This document shows, piece by piece, positions 8,779-16,603 of a stretch of 64,000 bases of DNA (positions are counted from its first letter, which is position 1; each line of letters starts with the position of its first letter). Below the pieces are notes generated by a model. It had not been told where the DNA came from. It did no database searches and saw nothing but the letters and a program-made list of their open reading frames with translations. The stretch is from contig NZ_JAKJSQ010000010.1 in assembly GCF_050337105.1 (NCBI RefSeq), positions 1-64,000 of the forward strand, in the 5' to 3' direction. This DNA is from Aliivibrio_A kagoshimensis (lineage in GTDB: Bacteria > Pseudomonadota > Gammaproteobacteria > Enterobacterales > Vibrionaceae). The position numbers and the translations under genes were made by a program.

Positions 8779-9726
8779 ATGATCAATAATCAAAACATGA
8801 CCGATGTGGGGTTCATCCACGATATAGGCAGTTTAGATAAACTGCGTCAAGATGCGGTTGGTAGTGATGAAAGCAGTAAAAATAAAGCATTAAGAAGTGC
8901 CGCCGAGCAGTTTGAGGCGATTTTTACTCAAATGCTATTTAAATCAATGCGTAATGCAAATTCTGCGTTTGAATCTGATTTAATGAGCAGTGAAAATCAG
9001 AAGTTCTTTGAACAGATGCATGATGACCAGATGTCATCAGAATTGAGTAAGTCTGGATCATTAGGTTTGGCTGATATGATTGTGGCGCAGTTAAGCTCTC
9101 ATCAAAATGGTGAAGAGGCAGAATCTAGAGTCGCTATGCGCAATGCTGCTCTTGATACCAGTTTACGTCTTCCTGTTGATCAGGAGACGGCAATAAAAGC
9201 CGCAGATGAAGCTGTTAAAGTGATGGCGAGTGTTGATAAAACGCCTGAGCAGCCAACCACGTTTGAGTCACCAAAAGAGTTTGTTACCTCAATGAAACCT
9301 TACGCAAACAGTGCTGCCAAAGCGTTAGGAGTGGAACCCTCTCTGTTACTTGCTCAAGCCGCATTAGAGACGGGTTGGGGCAAAAAAGTCATTAAAAACT
9401 CGGCAGATCATAGTTATAATTTATTTAATATAAAAGCGGATCGTAGCTGGCAAGGCGATAAAGTGAATAAGCAGACGTTAGAGGTTTATAATAATATTCC
9501 TGTCAAAGAGAGTGCGGCTTTTCGTTCATACGATAACTACCAATCAAGCTTCAATGATTTTGTTCGCTTCTTAAACAGTAACCCGAGATATGGTAAAGCA
9601 CTGGAGAGTAGCGACAGTTCGGAAAGCTTTATTCGAGGTATTCACAAAGCCGGTTATGCAACAGACCCCAATTATTCAGATAAAGTGCTCAGTGTTATGA
9701 AGCAAGTTGACAGTTTACTTAAATAA
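8779..9726 (+). CDS. flgJ: Rod cap and peptidoglycan hydrolase FlgJ
   Basis: FlgJ is a two-domain protein of 315 residues. The N-terminal rod-binding/rod-cap domain (about 35-105, with AAEQFEAIFTQMLFKSMRNA) guides rod assembly. The C-terminal glucosaminidase domain (about 165-315) opens the peptidoglycan for the rod. The probable catalytic Glu197 lies in LLLAQAALETGWGKK, and YNLFNIKAD and FNDFVRFLNSNPRY are further family motifs. A strong AAAGGAGGAA ribosome site precedes the ATG. A terminator follows the stop by about 20 bases. Confidence 0.96.
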   Translation: MINNQNMTDVGFIHDIGSLDKLRQDAVGSDESSKNKALRSAAEQFEAIFTQMLFKSMRNANSAFESDLMSSENQKFFEQMHDDQMSSELSKSGSLGLADMIVAQLSSHQNGEEAESRVAMRNAALDTSLRLPVDQETAIKAADEAVKVMASVDKTPEQPTTFESPKEFVTSMKPYANSAAKALGVEPSLLLAQAALETGWGKKVIKNSADHSYNLFNIKADRSWQGDKVNKQTLEVYNNIPVKESAAFRSYDNYQSSFNDFVRFLNSNPRYGKALESSDSSESFIRGIHKAGYATDPNYSDKVLSVMKQVDSLLK

Positions 9727-9744
9727 TCCTGCCAGATCATTTAC

Positions 9745-9777
9745 AATCCAGCTAACTCATTTGGCTGGATTTTTTTT
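9745..9777 (+). terminator. Terminator after flgFGHIJ
   Basis: AATCCAGC pairs with GCTGGATT, followed by a long T run. The next ATG (9778) begins directly at the end of the T run, so this element separates flgJ from a small downstream gene that must be reached by read-through or have its own undetected promoter. Confidence 0.88.
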
Positions 9778-10206
9778 ATGACGGAAGTAAATTTGAAAGC
9801 ACAACCGATCCCTAATCGTAACGATGATATTCGTTCGGATCCCTTTGTGCAGAAATTGTTGAGTAGAATGCCTGATGAGGTGAGTAATAGTTTTACAGAG
9901 AAACAGTTGACTTGCTTGTTGACTTCTTTGGGCTCAAGGCGTTGGGGGCGCCATAAGGTAGATGTTCGTACTACCGTCGGATTTTTTCATTGGCGTTACT
10001 ATTTTGTTTTTCTTTTTGGGCGTAACCGCCGTGAGTTAAGCCGATTGGAGGAGAGAGTCAGTCTGTTAGCCAAAGCAGTGATGCTAACCACGGCTTTGCT
10101 ATTTGTTTTGCTGGTGGTTTATCTGCTTAAATCCGCTGCTGGTATTGATCTCTTCCCTGGGTTTTCACTTGGAATCTGGGGGTGGTTTAAAGGGGAATAC
10201 CTCTAA
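9778..10206 (+). CDS. Small membrane protein of unknown function between flgJ and flgK
   Basis: This 142-residue protein is not recognised with certainty. It has a polar N-terminus with PIPNRNDDIRSDPFVQKLL, a basic, aromatic middle (RRWGRHKVDVRTTVGFFHW then YYFVFLFGRNRRELSRLEE) and one clear transmembrane helix near residues 97-115 (MLTTALLFVLLVVYLL). From memory, short marine gammaproteobacterial proteins of this type are sometimes mislabelled as shikimate-pathway enzymes; no such catalytic domain can be seen here. The ATG has no ribosome site and lies immediately at the end of the T run of the flgJ terminator. Coding is supported by the unbroken frame and protein-like composition, and the flagellar context suggests only proximity, not function. 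Confidence 0.7.
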   Translation: MTEVNLKAQPIPNRNDDIRSDPFVQKLLSRMPDEVSNSFTEKQLTCLLTSLGSRRWGRHKVDVRTTVGFFHWRYYFVFLFGRNRRELSRLEERVSLLAKAVMLTTALLFVLLVVYLLKSAAGIDLFPGFSLGIWGWFKGEYL

Positions 10207-10249
10207 CAAACGCGTCATTCCTATGACGGCAAAATCCTGCCTGAAAATA

Positions 10250-10267
10250 TTGGCTTAATATTTGCAT
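10250..10267 (+). promoter_or_regulatory. Sigma-54 promoter of flgKL
   Basis: TTGGCTTAATATTTGCAT has GG at 10252-10253 and GC at 10264-10265 with the 10-base gap. The start of transcription is expected near 10277, 38 bases before flgK. An ACGGCAA sequence at 10226-10232, partly inside a perfect inverted repeat (10213-10228), lies just upstream and may be an activator site. Confidence 0.85.
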
Positions 10268-10314
10268 TGTTGTTGGTGTTATTTACTGAAACCATCAGCA
10301 ATTTTGGAGGCCAC

Positions 10315-12195
10315 ATGGGATTTGATCTGCTTACTATAGGTACACAAGGTGTGCTTACTGCTCAGAAGCAGCTCAATACTACGGGTCACAACATCAGTAA
10401 TGTGAATACTGAAGGGTTTAGCCGTCAATCTGTAGAGCAAGAGACCAATAATCCCGCTTGGATTGCCGGTAATACTTACGGAACCGGTGTTCATGTTGCC
10501 AATGTTCGTCGCGCTTACGATCAGTTTGCCGTCAATGAACTGAATTTATCGACAACGACCCTCCATGCTGCCTCAGAATCAGACTCTCACCTTGATGTGA
10601 TGACCAATATGCTGTCATCCATCTCATCAAAGAAAATCCCAGAAAACATTAATGACTGGTTTGATGCCGTAAAAACTCTTGCCGACAGCCCAAATGAAAT
10701 CGGGGCTCGAAAAGTGGTATTAGAGAAATCGCGTTTAGTCTCTCAAAATTTAAATGACTTTCAAGAGACGGTTCGTCAGCAATATGCAGATACCAATAAG
10801 AAAATGGATCTTGTCGTTGCGAGAATGAACGGCATCGGTCAAGAGATCGAAGAGCTGCATAAGCTGATGATCAAGTTGCCTGGACCGCATAATGACTTGA
10901 TGGACAAGCATGAAAAACTAATTAAAGAGTTGGCTCAATACACCAAAGTTACCGTCACTCGACGTGCAGAAGGCAACACATTTAATGTGATGATTGGTAG
11001 TGGCCACGCCTTGGTATCAGGTACTAATGCCAGTGAATTGCGAATGATTAATGGCGTTCCGGATCCGCAACAACGTCGCCTTGCGATGGTGGAAGGGAGA
11101 GGGGTTAAAGCGATACAAAGTGATGACATCGGCGGTCAAATGGCGTCACTGTTTGAGCAGCGAGATCATACTATCCCACAAGTGTTAGATGAATTAGGTC
11201 GTGTTGCTATAGGGTTCAGTGGTCAAGTTAATGCACTGCAAGAGCAAGCAATTGATCTACGCGGCAATGTTGGGGCGGCAATTTTTACCGATATTAACGA
11301 AGAGCGAGCGGTTAAAGCAAGAGCCTTTATTGGCGGAGAGTCTAGTGCTGAAGTAGGGGTTTATATCGATGATATTAGTCAGCTAAAAGGGGGAGACTAC
11401 TCGCTTAAATATGATGGTAGTCAATACTCGATTATCTCTCCTCAAGGTGAGTACTTAAAGGTAGACCCGTCTGGCAGTCCAAAGACATTCTCCCTTGACG
11501 GAATGCGAGTGGTGATCGACAACGATCTTGCAGCCGGTGAGCGTGTCATATTAAGGCCAGCAAGAGATGGTGCCGCCAATATTCAGTTGGTGATGAATGA
11601 GCCTGAAAAAATTGCGGCACAAAGTTACCGCAGCTCAGAGTCTTTCTCTACGGGGAGTGCTTCACTGAAAATGTTGCAAGCGGGGCCATTGAAAGAGTTT
11701 CAGGTAGTGGTGTCACCAGCGGCCAATCAATTTGCCGTATTGGACATGAAAGGCAACATTATAGTAGAACCGCAAACATATCCACCCACAGGTCCGGTTA
11801 CAGCGGGAGGCTCAACGTTTGAGCTGACTGGTGGTGCTGCACCTGGAGATAAATTTGCTGTTAACTTAACGCCCTCCGAAGGGGACAATGGCAACTTATT
11901 GATGATGCAAGCGATCCAGACGAATAAAACCATGAATGATGGACGTTCGACCGTGATTGATCTGTTTGAAAATGTGAACACTGATATTGGTTTACAGAAA
12001 TCAACAGCAAGCCGTTTAAAAGAGGTGGCAAGGATTGAGAACGAAGCAGCCCAAAGTCGAGTGGGTTCTATTTCTGGTGTTAACTTAGATGAAGAAGCAG
12101 CTAACATGATGAAGTTCCAACAAGCGTATATGGCTTCTTCAAGAATTATGTCGGCAGCCAATGAAACCTTTGATAGCATTTTACAGATTAGATAG
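10315..12195 (+). CDS. flgK: Hook-filament junction protein FlgK (HAP1)
   Basis: FlgK is the first hook-associated protein and forms the hook-filament junction. The 626-residue product begins MGFDLLTIGTQGVLTAQKQL and has the axial motif NTTGHNISNVNTEGFSRQ. It ends with the C-terminal HAP1 helix (GVNLDEEAANMMKFQQAYMASSRIM). The ATG at 10315 follows TTTTGGAGG; an upstream in-frame TTG near 10267 lies at the promoter itself and is rejected. Length is typical for Vibrio FlgK. flgL follows 18 bases later, probably cotranscribed. Confidence 0.96.
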   Translation: MGFDLLTIGTQGVLTAQKQLNTTGHNISNVNTEGFSRQSVEQETNNPAWIAGNTYGTGVHVANVRRAYDQFAVNELNLSTTTLHAASESDSHLDVMTNMLSSISSKKIPENINDWFDAVKTLADSPNEIGARKVVLEKSRLVSQNLNDFQETVRQQYADTNKKMDLVVARMNGIGQEIEELHKLMIKLPGPHNDLMDKHEKLIKELAQYTKVTVTRRAEGNTFNVMIGSGHALVSGTNASELRMINGVPDPQQRRLAMVEGRGVKAIQSDDIGGQMASLFEQRDHTIPQVLDELGRVAIGFSGQVNALQEQAIDLRGNVGAAIFTDINEERAVKARAFIGGESSAEVGVYIDDISQLKGGDYSLKYDGSQYSIISPQGEYLKVDPSGSPKTFSLDGMRVVIDNDLAAGERVILRPARDGAANIQLVMNEPEKIAAQSYRSSESFSTGSASLKMLQAGPLKEFQVVVSPAANQFAVLDMKGNIIVEPQTYPPTGPVTAGGSTFELTGGAAPGDKFAVNLTPSEGDNGNLLMMQAIQTNKTMNDGRSTVIDLFENVNTDIGLQKSTASRLKEVARIENEAAQSRVGSISGVNLDEEAANMMKFQQAYMASSRIMSAANETFDSILQIR

Positions 12196-12213
12196 TAGGG
12201 AGTGACATAGATA

Positions 12214-13404
12214 ATGACTAGAATATCCAGCTTCCATAACTATCAAGCTGTTCAAAATGACATGATGCGTCAGCAGACTAAACTCAGTCATAACACCGCA
12301 CAGATGGCTTCGGGAAAAAAATTACTGACTGCTGGCGATGATCCAGTGGCGATGCTCTATTCTCAGAATTTACGTCAGCAATCAGAAGAGATAAAACAGT
12401 ACCTTGATGCCATTATGCTGGGGCGAAATCGCTTAGAGAGAAATGAAATTGCGATTGCTAATGCTGAAACGTATTCCGATGAGGCGAAACGTACGGTCAT
12501 GGAGATGATCAACGGCTCCCTCTCTAAAGAAGATCGCCATGCTCATGCGCAAGATCTTCAAGGTCTGTTTGATAATATGTTGAATTTGGGTAATACCATG
12601 GATGAATCTGGCAACTTTTTGTTTGCCGGCACCAAAGCCAGAACTCAACCTTTTTTCCGTGCTAATGATGGTACTGTTAGTTATGCTGGTGATGATTATC
12701 AACGAAAAGTGAGAGTATCAAACAGCATTGAAGTACCAGTGAATGATCCTGGCAGCAAACTGTTTATGGAGATTCGGAACCCTTTTGGAGAGTTCGAACC
12801 TGTCTATGACTTAGAAGTTGGGTCTACGCTGTTACTGACTCGGGCCACCAATAGCGATTATTTAGACAAGAGTGAATATTCAGTCTCTTTCTTTGCTGCC
12901 CCTAATGGGCAATACAATTATCAGTTATCTAAAGATGGCAGTATGGTGAGTACTGGTGAGTATGATCCTAGTAAATCGATTGAATTTGGCAGTGTCGCAG
13001 TACAAGTTCGAGGTGAGTTTAAATCAGGGGATACCATCAATTTAACCCCACAACGAACGTTTAATATGTTCGATACCTTTCAAGAGGGAATTGTACTGTC
13101 AGAGAGAGATCTTGATGATGCGACGGGAACTGCGGAGCTTCATAAAGTCACTGAACAATTTTCGGCGGCATTTATTAACCTTAACCGAGCCAGAGCCGAT
13201 GTTGGTTCTCGACAAGGCACGTTAGACAATCAAGAAAACCAGCATGATGATTATAACTTAACCTTAGCAAAGTCGATCAGTAACATTGAAGATCTAGATT
13301 ATTCAAAAGCAGTGATTGATTTCAATGAGAACACGCTGGCACTCAAAGCTTCTCAACAAGCGTTTGCTAAAACAAAAGACATCTCACTGTTCAATTACAT
13401 CTAA
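12214..13404 (+). CDS. flgL: Hook-filament junction protein FlgL (HAP3)
   Basis: FlgL (396 residues) is the second junction protein and is related to flagellin. Its N-terminus (MTRISSFHNYQAVQNDMMRQ then MASGKKLLTAGDDPVAMLYS) and the C-terminal NLTLAKSISNIEDLDYSKA helix are typical of HAP3. An AGGGAGTGA ribosome site lies upstream of the ATG. It ends the flgKL unit; a strong terminator begins about 25 bases after the stop. Confidence 0.95.
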   Translation: MTRISSFHNYQAVQNDMMRQQTKLSHNTAQMASGKKLLTAGDDPVAMLYSQNLRQQSEEIKQYLDAIMLGRNRLERNEIAIANAETYSDEAKRTVMEMINGSLSKEDRHAHAQDLQGLFDNMLNLGNTMDESGNFLFAGTKARTQPFFRANDGTVSYAGDDYQRKVRVSNSIEVPVNDPGSKLFMEIRNPFGEFEPVYDLEVGSTLLLTRATNSDYLDKSEYSVSFFAAPNGQYNYQLSKDGSMVSTGEYDPSKSIEFGSVAVQVRGEFKSGDTINLTPQRTFNMFDTFQEGIVLSERDLDDATGTAELHKVTEQFSAAFINLNRARADVGSRQGTLDNQENQHDDYNLTLAKSISNIEDLDYSKAVIDFNENTLALKASQQAFAKTKDISLFNYI

Positions 13405-13428
13405 CGATACTCTTATAACGAGAGCGGC

Positions 13429-13456
13429 AAAGCACCTTTAGCAAGGTGCTTTTTTT
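13429..13456 (+). terminator. Terminator after flgKL
   Basis: AAGCACCTT pairs with AAGGTGCTT across a TAGC loop, followed by seven T. A GCGGCAA motif (13424-13430) abuts the left arm. Confidence 0.9.
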
Positions 13457-13759
13457 ATGAATGAAATGAAAGGGATTGCCAAGAGGAAATGAGTTGCCGC
13501 ATTAATGATCGAATTAAGGGAGGCAAGCGGCAAAGGAGTAAGAACAAACAAAGAAAACCCAGTAAATAACTGTATAAACAATGAGATACGAGTTAATTGA
13601 TCTTTTTTCTAAAATATTGAAATATTGGCGCACTAAATGCATTATTAACAGTGTAGTTAGTATGAAAGCGACTGTGTTTAAGTACTAATTGATTGTTATT
13701 TAATGACTTGAGAGAAGAAGTTATTAAATAATATTTATTTGAAACGAGATTTTTAAAAG
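13457..13759 (+). other. Non-coding region upstream of the first flagellin
   Basis: No convincing gene is seen here. The 5' part holds TTGCCGC at 13494-13500 and GCGGCAA at 13527-13533 as an inverted pair with 26 bases between them. With 13424-13430 this makes three copies of the motif upstream of the sigma-54 promoter. The 3' part is very AT-rich, which would help DNA bending between an enhancer and RpoN polymerase. A - strand open frame in this stretch has poor composition and was rejected. Confidence 0.5.
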
Positions 13760-13777
13760 TTGGCAAGTTATTTGCTT
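13760..13777 (+). promoter_or_regulatory. Sigma-54 promoter of the first flagellin gene
   Basis: TTGGCAAGTTATTTGCTT has GG at 13762-13763 and GC at 13774-13775 with the 10-base gap. The expected start near 13787 leaves a long leader of about 114 bases that contains a stem-loop (13820-13842). In V. cholerae the core flagellin flaA is the only flagellin driven by FlrC and sigma-54, which fits this position. Confidence 0.87.
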
Positions 13778-13819
13778 TACTTAGTTTAGATAAAGTCTCT
13801 AGACTAAAAAATCTTATAC

Positions 13820-13842
13820 GATATTGGTGTAATAACCATATC
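13820..13842 (+). promoter_or_regulatory. Leader stem-loop of the first flagellin
   Basis: GATAT-T-GGT pairs with ACCATATC (one bulged T) around a 6-base loop. It lies inside the predicted 5' leader, roughly 33-55 bases after the inferred start. It could be an RNA structure or an activator operator; the sequence alone does not decide. Confidence 0.35.
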
Positions 13843-13900
13843 AATTTTGATGGGTTTGCACAGCAATTTCGCAAAGAGAGCGAAGCCAAAGGAGAGCAAC

Positions 13901-15040
13901 ATGGGTGTAAATGTTAACACCAACGTAGCTGCAATGACTGCGCAGCGTTACTTAAATAAAGCGACTGATGATCTTACTGTTTCCATGGACCGTTTGTCCT
14001 CTGGTAAACGTATCAACAGTGCAAAAGATGATGCAGCTGGCCTGCAGATATCTAACCGATTAACCTCTCAGATCCGTGGCCTTGATGTCGCTATGCGTAA
14101 TGCCAACGATGGTATTTCCATTGCACAGACTGCAGAAGGGGCGATGGAAGAATCAACAAACATTCTTCAGCGTATCCGAGATCTGTCTATTCAATCTGCA
14201 AATGGCTCGAACTCCGACGATGATCGCCGATCTATCCAGGATGAAGTGCATGCTTTGCAAGATGAACTGAACCGTATTGCCGAAACCACATCATTTGGTG
14301 GACGACGTCTACTTAATGGGTCGTTTGGTGAGTCAGCATTCCAAATTGGTGCTAACTCTGGTGAAGCGGTATTGATTGAACTAACCAGTGTTCGTGCAGA
14401 TAATGAAAACATGGGTGGGCAACGTTTTACCGGTACAGTCGGCAAAACGGCAGATTGGGGTGTTGATCCTCAAAAAAGCGACCTTAAAATTGAATTCATG
14501 TCCGGCACGGGTGAGCCTGTAACGATTGATCTACGTGGCCATCAGGGTGACGATATTCAAGAAGTGGCTACTTACATTAATGGTCGTTCTGAAGAGTTAT
14601 CAGCATCAGTGGATGAAGATGGACAGTTGCAAATCTTTATTGCAAAACCTAATGTTCAAGGTGATGTTTCATTTTCAGGTAATCTTGCAACCGAGTTAGG
14701 TTTGGCCAGTGGACCAGGTGTAAAAGCGACGGTAAATGAACTTGATGTTCGTTCAATCGGCGATGCTCAACTCTCTATTGGTGTGGTGGATTCAGCATTG
14801 GCTTACATTGATAAGCAGCGTGCAGAATTGGGTGCGATGCAGAACCGTTTAGGTCACAGCATCAGTAACTTAACCAACGTCCAAGAGAATGTATCTGCTT
14901 CGAATAGCCGAATTAGAGATACAGACTTTGCAAAAGAGACAACACAGTTAGCAAAAGCACAAATTTTGCAACAAGCAAGTACCTCAATTCTTGCTCAAGC
15001 AAAACAGTTACCAAGTGCTGCAATAAACTTGCTCCAGTAA
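13901..15040 (+). CDS. flaA: Flagellin, FlaA-type core filament subunit
   Basis: This 379-residue flagellin has the conserved D0/D1 N-terminus (VNTNVAAMTAQRYL and LSSGKRINSAKDDAAGLQIS) and C-terminus (SRIRDTDFAKETTQLAKAQI and AKQLPSAAINLLQ). The C-terminal KQLPxxAxxLLQ ending and the FGESAFQIG/GLASGPGVK segments resemble V. cholerae FlaA. The sigma-54 promoter agrees, hence the symbol. The ATG at 13901 follows AAAGGAGAGC; an upstream in-frame codon at 13847 is rejected because it adds a non-flagellin N-terminus. It is first of three tandem flagellins. A long inverted repeat follows at 15082-15120. Confidence 0.92.
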   Translation: MGVNVNTNVAAMTAQRYLNKATDDLTVSMDRLSSGKRINSAKDDAAGLQISNRLTSQIRGLDVAMRNANDGISIAQTAEGAMEESTNILQRIRDLSIQSANGSNSDDDRRSIQDEVHALQDELNRIAETTSFGGRRLLNGSFGESAFQIGANSGEAVLIELTSVRADNENMGGQRFTGTVGKTADWGVDPQKSDLKIEFMSGTGEPVTIDLRGHQGDDIQEVATYINGRSEELSASVDEDGQLQIFIAKPNVQGDVSFSGNLATELGLASGPGVKATVNELDVRSIGDAQLSIGVVDSALAYIDKQRAELGAMQNRLGHSISNLTNVQENVSASNSRIRDTDFAKETTQLAKAQILQQASTSILAQAKQLPSAAINLLQ

Positions 15041-15081
15041 TTGTTCTTTGGCTTCACTTTGCAACAGCAGTCAATATGAAT

Positions 15082-15120
15082 AGACAAGAAGCGCTCTCAT
15101 CTCTCATTAGCTTCTTGTCT
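15082..15120 (+). terminator. Long inverted repeat after flaA, possible terminator
   Basis: AGACAAGAAGC (15082-15092) and GCTTCTTGTCT (15110-15120) form a perfect 11-bp stem with a 17-base loop. There is no proper T run after it, so it may terminate weakly or protect the 3' end of a highly expressed mRNA. A second small hairpin (GCCCC-AATA-GGGGC) lies at 15171-15184. Confidence 0.5.
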
Positions 15121-15220
15121 ATCAGACCGCTGGCAAATTTATGCCGCAACAACCAACTGCGAGCACCTATGCCCCAATAGGGGCTACCCTCATTATTATT
15201 CAAATATACCCCTTCTGATG

Positions 15221-15247
15221 TAAAGTTAACTGATTGCTAGCCGTTAT
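15221..15247 (+). promoter_or_regulatory. Sigma-28 (FliA) promoter of the second flagellin
   Basis: TAAA (15221-15224) is followed after exactly 15 bases by GCCGTTAT (15240-15247), one base away from the enteric FliA -10 GCCGATAA over its core. Transcription would start near 15254, with the ribosome site at 15271. Confidence 0.85.
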
Positions 15248-15279
15248 AGACTTCATTGAGATGTTTTATAGGGGGCAAA

Positions 15280-16416
15280 GTGGCAATTACCGTTAATACC
15301 AATGTACCTGCGCTTATTTCTCAGCGACATCTAAACAGTGCAAACATGCAATTAGAGCAGGCGATGCAGCGATTATCTTCTGGTAAGCGAATAAACAGTG
15401 CCAAAGATGATGCCGCCGGGCTACAGATATCGAATCGATTACAGACGCAAATGCGCGGTTTGGATGTGGCGGTGCGTAATGCCAATGATGGTATATCGAT
15501 AGCGCAAACGGCTGAGGGAGCAATGAGTGAAAGTACCTCTATTTTACAACGCATGCGCGACCTCGCCTTGCAGTCATCAAACGGTTCAAACTCTGCTGTC
15601 GATCGGCAAGCCATTCAAGAAGAAGCGACAGCACTGAATGCCGAGTTAAATCGAATCGCAGAAACCACTTCGTTTGGCGGGCAACGTCTGCTTAATGGCA
15701 GCTACGGCTCTCGAGCATTTCAAATCGGTGCCAATGCCGGTGAAGCGGTATTATTAAAGCTAAATAGTATGCGAAGTGATACCTCGACTATGGGTGGGTA
15801 TCATTATGTCGCTTCGGCGCGCTTGGACAATCGCTGGCAAGTTCCGGATAAGGAACAAACGCTCTCCATGTCATTTGTTGACCAATATGGTGCTAATCAA
15901 CAGATTGAGATCAATGCTAAAGCGGGGGATAACATAGAAGAGCTCGCGACTTACATTAATGGCCAGACTGACCAAGTTAGTGCATCGGTGACCGAGCATG
16001 GCCAACTGCAAATCTTTGCCTCTGCCAAGTCGGTGTCGAGTGCGATCACTTTTGAGGGGAGCCTTGCTTCTGGTTTGGCAATGAATGGCCCAGTATTTGA
16101 TACGGTCTCCGATCTCGACTTAACCACCGCAGGGGGGTCGCAAAGAGCCATTGCGGTACTTGATACTGCATTAGGCTTCGTGGATGAGAAAAGAGCACAG
16201 TTAGGTGCTTTCCAGAATCGATTAGGCCATGCCGTGAACAATTTAGATAATATTCACGAAAATGTTGCGGCTTCAAACAGTCGAATTGCTGATACTGACT
16301 TTGCCAAAGAGAGTGTCAAGTTGGTAAAAGCACAGATTTTACAACAGGTCAGTTCCTCCATTCTTGCTCAAGCTAAACAGTCTCCACAAATGGCATTGAA
16401 ACTGTTAGGGATGTAG
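15280..16416 (+). CDS. Flagellin, second of three
   Basis: This 378-residue flagellin has the conserved ends (ITVNTNVPALISQRHL; LSSGKRINSAKDDAAGLQIS; C-terminal SRIADTDFAKESVKLVKAQI and QSPQMALKLLGM). It is the most divergent of the three: the N-terminus reads PALISQRH where the others have AMTAQRY, and it ends with an extra Met. The start is taken as GTG 15280 because it lies 5 bases after a GGGGG ribosome site and gives a flagellin-like N-terminus. The upstream in-frame TTG at 15256 sits at the inferred transcription start. It has its own sigma-28 promoter. The exact fla letter cannot be assigned safely. Confidence 0.92.
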   Translation: MAITVNTNVPALISQRHLNSANMQLEQAMQRLSSGKRINSAKDDAAGLQISNRLQTQMRGLDVAVRNANDGISIAQTAEGAMSESTSILQRMRDLALQSSNGSNSAVDRQAIQEEATALNAELNRIAETTSFGGQRLLNGSYGSRAFQIGANAGEAVLLKLNSMRSDTSTMGGYHYVASARLDNRWQVPDKEQTLSMSFVDQYGANQQIEINAKAGDNIEELATYINGQTDQVSASVTEHGQLQIFASAKSVSSAITFEGSLASGLAMNGPVFDTVSDLDLTTAGGSQRAIAVLDTALGFVDEKRAQLGAFQNRLGHAVNNLDNIHENVAASNSRIADTDFAKESVKLVKAQILQQVSSSILAQAKQSPQMALKLLGM

Positions 16417-16499
16417 TCCATTCACGCAGAATATATATTTGCCAATATTCCTTAAGTTAGAATTTCCTTCTATATTTACTCTACAATGTTAAAAAGACG

Positions 16500-16526
16500 T
16501 AAAGATTTAAGCGTAATCGTCGTTAT
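16500..16526 (+). promoter_or_regulatory. Sigma-28 (FliA) promoter of the third flagellin
   Basis: TAAA (16500-16503), 15 bases, then GTCGTTAT (16519-16526) is a good FliA promoter. The start is expected near 16533, giving a leader of about 70 bases that contains a perfect 8-bp stem-loop at 16553-16576. Confidence 0.83.
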
Positions 16527-16552
16527 AGATAGAACCAGAGATGGAATTAACC

Positions 16553-16576
16553 GTTTCCTGGTATGAGACAGGAAAC
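16553..16576 (+). promoter_or_regulatory. Leader stem-loop of the third flagellin
   Basis: GTTTCCTG and CAGGAAAC form a perfect 8-bp stem around the 8-base loop GTATGAGA, within the predicted leader and ending about 27 bases before the ATG. It may stabilise the mRNA or be a target of post-transcriptional control. Confidence 0.45.
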
Positions 16577-16603
16577 AGTAAGAAACCTAGTGGAGTATAA
16601 ATA

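Noticed and set aside
13593..13889. 98-codon open frame on the - strand upstream of flaA
   Set aside because: It covers the sigma-54 promoter and leader, is rich in Asn/Leu/Lys from AT-rich DNA and shows no recognisable motif.
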